Below are positions 29,354-31,906 of a DNA stretch of 31,906 bases, one piece after another. Location of the stretch: positions 1 to 31,906 of the forward strand of contig CAYUFM010000012.1 in assembly GCA_964444225.1 (NCBI GenBank), written 5' to 3'. This stretch comes from JALHOM01 sp964444225 (GTDB lineage: Bacteria > Patescibacteriota > Saccharimonadia > Saccharimonadales > 2-12-FULL-41-12). The notes under the pieces were generated by a model. It was not told the DNA's origin. It was given only the letters and a program-made list of their open reading frames with translations, and did no database searches. The number at the start of each line of letters is the position of its first letter. Position 1 is the first letter of the stretch. Position numbers and translations under genes: made by a program.

Positions 29354-30196
29354 ATGTCAGAGGTTTTTACGCCGAACCTAGGTCAGAACATTGACCTGTT
29401 CCAAACTTTAATGGATCCTATTGATACTGTGCTTCCTCCTGTTCAGGACGTGCGCCCTAACAGAATCAGATCGTTTACGTCTTTAGCTATGGCATCGCTT
29501 GCATTAATAGGCACAACACCTGCCTTAGGAGCAGAAACCAACTCAACAACACAAAGTACCATAAAAGTTTGCGGTCCAAGCACGCCATTAAACAAACTCC
29601 CAGTATTGACTAAAGGAGACACCGGACCATGCGTTAACTATGCGCGAAGACTTCTATTGAAACATGGACGTTTCATTCCAGTAACAAATCCTGCTACCTT
29701 TGGGGTTATAACAAAAGGCGAAACAACCGGTTTCCAAGTTCAAACTGGCATTTCTAATACTGGTAATGTCGGTCCTCTAACTTGGCGAGCTCTGCGTAAA
29801 GCTACCAGCAATCATGGTCTTGCCCCAATTTGCAAAACTATGAAAAACGGTGCTTGTGTTAATAAGCACAATAGAACAGTTACTCTTATGAGGAATGGTA
29901 GGCCAGAATTCACCTACCCTATTCGCACAGGAGATAAACGTGGTCCAGAATTCCGAACTGACGAAGGTATTTTTAGAGTACAGTCAAAGAATCGTAATGC
30001 AATATCCACACAATACGGCAATACACCTATGCCTTATGCGGTTTTTTACAATGGCGGTGAAGCCTTCCACTACAGCCGAGGATTTGAGCTAGAAGGCTAC
30101 AATGGAGCCAGTCATGGTTGCGTCAACCTCAAAATCAACCCCTCTAAAGCAGTTTTTCGCTACCTTCAAGTCGGCAACCCAGTCGCGGTTTACTAA
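29354..30196 (+). CDS. L,D-transpeptidase (YkuD domain) with peptidoglycan-binding-like domain
   Basis: Peptidoglycan cross-linking enzyme of the YkuD class, outside the membrane. A 38-residue cytosolic lead precedes a hydrophobic segment (about 41-58, FTSLAMASLALIGTTPAL) with a possible signal cleavage near ALGA-E. A PG_binding_1-like region (about 83-150: PVLTKGDTGPCVNYARRLLL, GNVGPLTWRALRK) follows. The YkuD domain covers ~165-280, with catalytic H239 region and SHGCVNL (H254, C256, N258). Four other cysteines (C73, C93, C160, C168) flank the domains and could form disulfides. Length 280 aa. Leaderless promoter, monocistronic. Activity is inferred from the complete HxxSHGCxN signature. Confidence 0.93.
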   Translation: MSEVFTPNLGQNIDLFQTLMDPIDTVLPPVQDVRPNRIRSFTSLAMASLALIGTTPALGAETNSTTQSTIKVCGPSTPLNKLPVLTKGDTGPCVNYARRLLLKHGRFIPVTNPATFGVITKGETTGFQVQTGISNTGNVGPLTWRALRKATSNHGLAPICKTMKNGACVNKHNRTVTLMRNGRPEFTYPIRTGDKRGPEFRTDEGIFRVQSKNRNAISTQYGNTPMPYAVFYNGGEAFHYSRGFELEGYNGASHGCVNLKINPSKAVFRYLQVGNPVAVY

Positions 30197-30216
30197 AACT
30201 CAGAAGGGGCGGTGCC

Positions 30217-30624
30217 CTATTTAGTCGGCCAGAGGCGAGCGTAGTGAATAATAAGTATTAATAACGCGACTTCTACGACAGCGCCATACACCATAAACAT
30301 CCAAAACTCACCTACTAAATTGAATAATGTATATGGGATATAAACCGTAGCCACAATCATGTTTGTCAGGCGACTTATTTTCGCCGGCAAGGCGACAGAA
30401 AGGAAAATCATAAGAGCCGGGATTGTTGTCAGAGCCAGTCCCGCAAACAGAAAGATCTGTGTAATGTCGAACGTAAATACTTTGCCCGCCAGAATATTGT
30501 TTATATAGTCAGGTTTGTACAAACCGAAGTAATCTACGTAGATGTAGAAAAACATAAAACTCGCCCACAAAGCAGCCAGCTTTACACGCACATTTATTTT
30601 TTGTTCGTCTAGTTTAGCTTTCAT
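30217..30624 (-). CDS. Small four-helix membrane protein (DUF6326-like)
   Basis: A 135-aa polytopic protein with four hydrophobic helices (about 17-37, 54-78, 85-108 and 110-130). The aromatic first helix (LAALWASFMFFYIYVDYFGLY) and LVGEFWMFMVYGAVVEVALLIL resemble DUF6326 proteins, an assignment I make with limited confidence. No catalytic residue stands out. A Shine-Dalgarno (AGGA) lies 6 nt before the ATG. It is convergent with the L,D-transpeptidase and follows the DUF5679-like gene by 47 nt. Confidence 0.68.
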   Translation of the reverse strand: MKAKLDEQKINVRVKLAALWASFMFFYIYVDYFGLYKPDYINNILAGKVFTFDITQIFLFAGLALTTIPALMIFLSVALPAKISRLTNMIVATVYIPYTLFNLVGEFWMFMVYGAVVEVALLILIIHYARLWPTK

Positions 30625-30671
30625 AGTTGTTCCTACTATTTCAACTAGTTAAAGTTTCTTGTATATAAAGA

Positions 30672-30863
30672 TTAGTAAGCTTTTTTCGCACCTGCTTTTA
30701 CTGCTTTTTCGGCATTGTCTTTAGACATCATTGCGCAAACGGTTGTTCCGCATTTAGCATGCTTGCCTTTGGCCATATAGCCACCTTTTGCAGTTTGGTT
30801 AATCTCTGGCGCTGTTAATTCAACACCTTTTTCCTTACATTTAACGCAATATCCTGTGACCAT
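30672..30863 (-). CDS. Small zinc-ribbon protein (DUF5679-like)
   Basis: A 63-aa protein: MVTGYCVKCKEKGVELTAPE carries CxxC (C6, C9), and later KHAKCGTTVC (C58-equivalent pair spaced CGTTVC) supplies two more cysteines. This resembles the DUF5679 treble-clef/zinc-ribbon group (AYCVKCR...CPVCGTK). The C-terminal KDNAEKAVKAGAKKAY helix is alanine/lysine-rich. A clear Shine-Dalgarno (AGGAG) is 6 nt from the ATG. Role unknown; small zinc ribbons of this kind often accompany nucleic-acid machinery. Confidence 0.72.
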   Translation of the reverse strand: MVTGYCVKCKEKGVELTAPEINQTAKGGYMAKGKHAKCGTTVCAMMSKDNAEKAVKAGAKKAY

Positions 30864-30953
30864 GTATATCTCCTATTGAATTGATTATATTTTTATTATA
30901 CCGCCTATTTAGCGAATGCCGAACAGAAAAAGGAAATTTTACCTCTATGGGCT

Positions 30954-31595
30954 CTATTCTAGGGTGAATGGCGGGTACTTATCAGTAGTTAGCAGGAAGG
31001 CATATGCACCGACTCGAAGGCACCATCTACTTACACCTACAACGTAGTCAAACAAGTTTTTAGGGTATTTGCCTGTAAATAGTATTGCAAACCAGGCAAT
31101 TATCGTTGAGATTATCGCGCCTATTATTAGCACAATCAAAACAGCGTAGTGAGGAATCGCTAAAAACCACTTAACCAACGGCAACCACCTATTAAGGTCT
31201 TTTTTTACGTCAGGGTATTTTATGTCTAAATGCACAGACTGCTCGTCTTCTGCGGAGGGGTATTTATCTGTTAGGAGTCCAACGTAGGCCATAACTCTTG
31301 CTGAAAACCGATTCAATTCTAAATTAAAATTAAACCACCAGAGTGGATAACGTTGCCTAAACAAAATCATCAATACCGTTGCGCCAAAGAGCCCTGCCGC
31401 AATGCCTCCAGTGTTTTCTGAAATAGTTGCCCCTGCTTCATTCGTGTATGTTTCGACAGCCGAAGATTCCACCAAGCCAACAATAATCATTATTGGTATT
31501 GCCCAAAGTAAACGAAAGAACGTGCTCAACCGATCCATTTTTCCTGGGTAGTCGATCTCTAAAGTTGCTGGGTATGTTACTTTTTTGTCTGCCAT
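30954..31595 (-). CDS. DUF4389 domain-containing membrane protein
   Basis: A 213-aa protein of the DUF4389 family, recognised from paired repeats of 'YPxxM-x-RLSTFFRLLWAIP' (near the start: LEIDYPGKMDRLSTFFRLLWAIP) and WFLAIPHYAVLIVLIIGAII. Roughly three or four membrane helices, and characteristic repeats DKYPS and TDKYPP near the end of the hydrophobic cores. The function is unknown; the family is frequent in actinobacteria and in Patescibacteria. A strong Shine-Dalgarno AAGGAG precedes the ATG, with a plausible TATAGA -10 about 40 nt upstream. Confidence 0.82.
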   Translation of the reverse strand: MADKKVTYPATLEIDYPGKMDRLSTFFRLLWAIPIMIIVGLVESSAVETYTNEAGATISENTGGIAAGLFGATVLMILFRQRYPLWWFNFNLELNRFSARVMAYVGLLTDKYPSAEDEQSVHLDIKYPDVKKDLNRWLPLVKWFLAIPHYAVLIVLIIGAIISTIIAWFAILFTGKYPKNLFDYVVGVSRWCLRVGAYAFLLTTDKYPPFTLE

Positions 31596-31703
31596 TACAC
31601 TAATCTCCTTAATGCACTTAGATACCTATGTACTTATTCTATAACTAAAAAAGTCATTTTTAATAAAGTTGAGTTAATTACTGCTCTTGGAAGATAGTAA
31701 CTT

Positions 31704-31772
31704 TGTGCGAGCAAGGGGGCTCAAAAGCCCCCGACCAGCCAACGCTGACGAGGGCTAGCCTGGCTATTTTTT
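31704..31772 (+). ncRNA. Possible small RNA with two hairpins
   Basis: A weak plus-strand promoter (TTGAGT, 18-bp spacer, GATAGT, 31669-31698) precedes a 7-bp perfect hairpin GGGGGCT/AGCCCCC (31715-31732). A second hairpin AGCCA/TGGCT (31737-31765, inner GCT/AGC pairs) is followed by six T. The unit resembles a short RNA with its own terminator. Low confidence: the promoter is poor. Confidence 0.3.
31737..31772 (+). terminator. Intrinsic terminator in the right spacer
   Basis: Stem AGCCA/TGGCT with an inner GCT/AGC stem and T6 tail (31767-31772). Confidence 0.5.
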
Positions 31773-31817
31773 ACTCTCAAAGGCCTGGGGTTTTGTCCCC
31801 CACTAACTCGAAGCATG

Positions 31818-31843
31818 AAAAAAGCCGGTCAATGAAGACCGAC
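31818..31843 (-). terminator. Terminator for a gene beyond the right edge
   Basis: On the minus strand GTCGGTC/GACCGGC (7 bp, one G-U) with loop TTCATT, then six T. It implies a minus-strand gene ending just outside or at the right border. Confidence 0.75.
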
Positions 31844-31906
31844 TCTTTTCATGGTGGACTTCTACAACGAAATCCAAACCTATTTTACCTCAAGAAGTTG
31901 AAAACT

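Larger units (their letters stand above)
31596..31906. other. Right-hand spacer without a gene
   Basis: About 310 bp with no credible coding region. It holds the DUF4389 leader, a possible plus-strand small RNA, a GGGG/CCCC hairpin near 31787-31800, and a minus-strand terminator for a gene outside the window. The last ~55 bp have stops in all minus frames and could be the tail of that gene. Confidence 0.6.

Noticed and set aside
30203..30222. Short AGGG/CCCT hairpin between the L,D-transpeptidase and the DUF6326-like gene
   Set aside because: Only about four base pairs and a weak T tract; not enough to call a terminator.
31715..31732. GGGGGCT...AGCCCCC as a mobile-element end or CRISPR repeat
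   Set aside because: It occurs once, is not flanked by a target duplication, and no transposase, Cas or repeat array is present in the window.
31851..31906. GTCCACCA at the right edge resembling the 3' end of a tRNA or tmRNA (minus strand)
   Set aside because: The preceding bases do not form a T-stem or standard T-loop, and a coding tail followed by a terminator is as likely. Too little sequence to decide.

Overview
The window reads as a chromosomal segment of a small-genome bacterium of the Patescibacteria/CPR, most likely Candidatus Saccharibacteria (TM7). The grounds are moderate: very tight gene packing with overlapping or abutting stops and starts, compact core enzymes, many orphan small membrane or exported proteins, a leucyl-tRNA synthetase carrying an extra domain, and little sign of biosynthetic pathways. 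UGA is used as a normal stop (for example nusB and the sod gene), so the UGA-glycine code of Gracilibacteria/Absconditabacteria is excluded. No phage, transposon, CRISPR array or rRNA was found. One 100-N scaffold gap (3539-3638) interrupts a superoxide dismutase gene.

Layout, left to right. 1-3.95 kb: partial rarA, glutamate dehydrogenase, a divergent CNNM/CBS membrane protein, then a superoxide dismutase-LOG pair. 4.0-6.1 kb: trmD coupled to a transglutaminase-like protein, and an orphan protein preceded by a structured, promoter-bearing 313-bp spacer. 6.4-9.5 kb: an information-processing block on the minus strand: rpmF-nusB-NUDIX-rnc, then rpsP and khpA. 9.6-15.5 kb: an exported orphan, leuS with a NUDIX domain inserted in frame, and murF-ddl for peptidoglycan precursors. 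15.6-18 kb: tRNA-Ala followed by two orphan membrane/exported proteins, a candidate small RNA and a divergent orphan gene. 18-24.5 kb: lemA-htpX-membrane protein-ligA, then a small AbrB-type protein coupled to glmS. 24.6-26.5 kb: tRNA-Cys and tRNA-Leu followed by two membrane proteins, and a HEPN-like (Ymh/TIGR02391) gene. 26.6-31.9 kb: a DEAH/DEVH helicase, an L,D-transpeptidase, three small proteins (DUF6326-like, DUF5679-like, DUF4389) and a terminal spacer with hairpins.

Cell-envelope genes (murF, ddl, glmS, L,D-transpeptidase, htpX/lemA) and translation genes (trmD, rpsP, rpmF, leuS, three tRNAs, khpA, rnc, nusB) dominate. A recurrent regulatory pattern is visible. Genes that begin transcription units mostly have a sigma70-type -10 box only 6-9 nt before the ATG and no Shine-Dalgarno, implying leaderless mRNAs. 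Many downstream genes and genes with longer leaders have a Shine-Dalgarno or are stop/start coupled. The most notable points are the LeuRS-NUDIX insertion, a tRNA-Cys with a non-canonical T-loop and D-loop, the leaderless promoters, a zinc-ribbon/HEPN protein, an AbrB-type gene in front of glmS, and candidate small RNAs.
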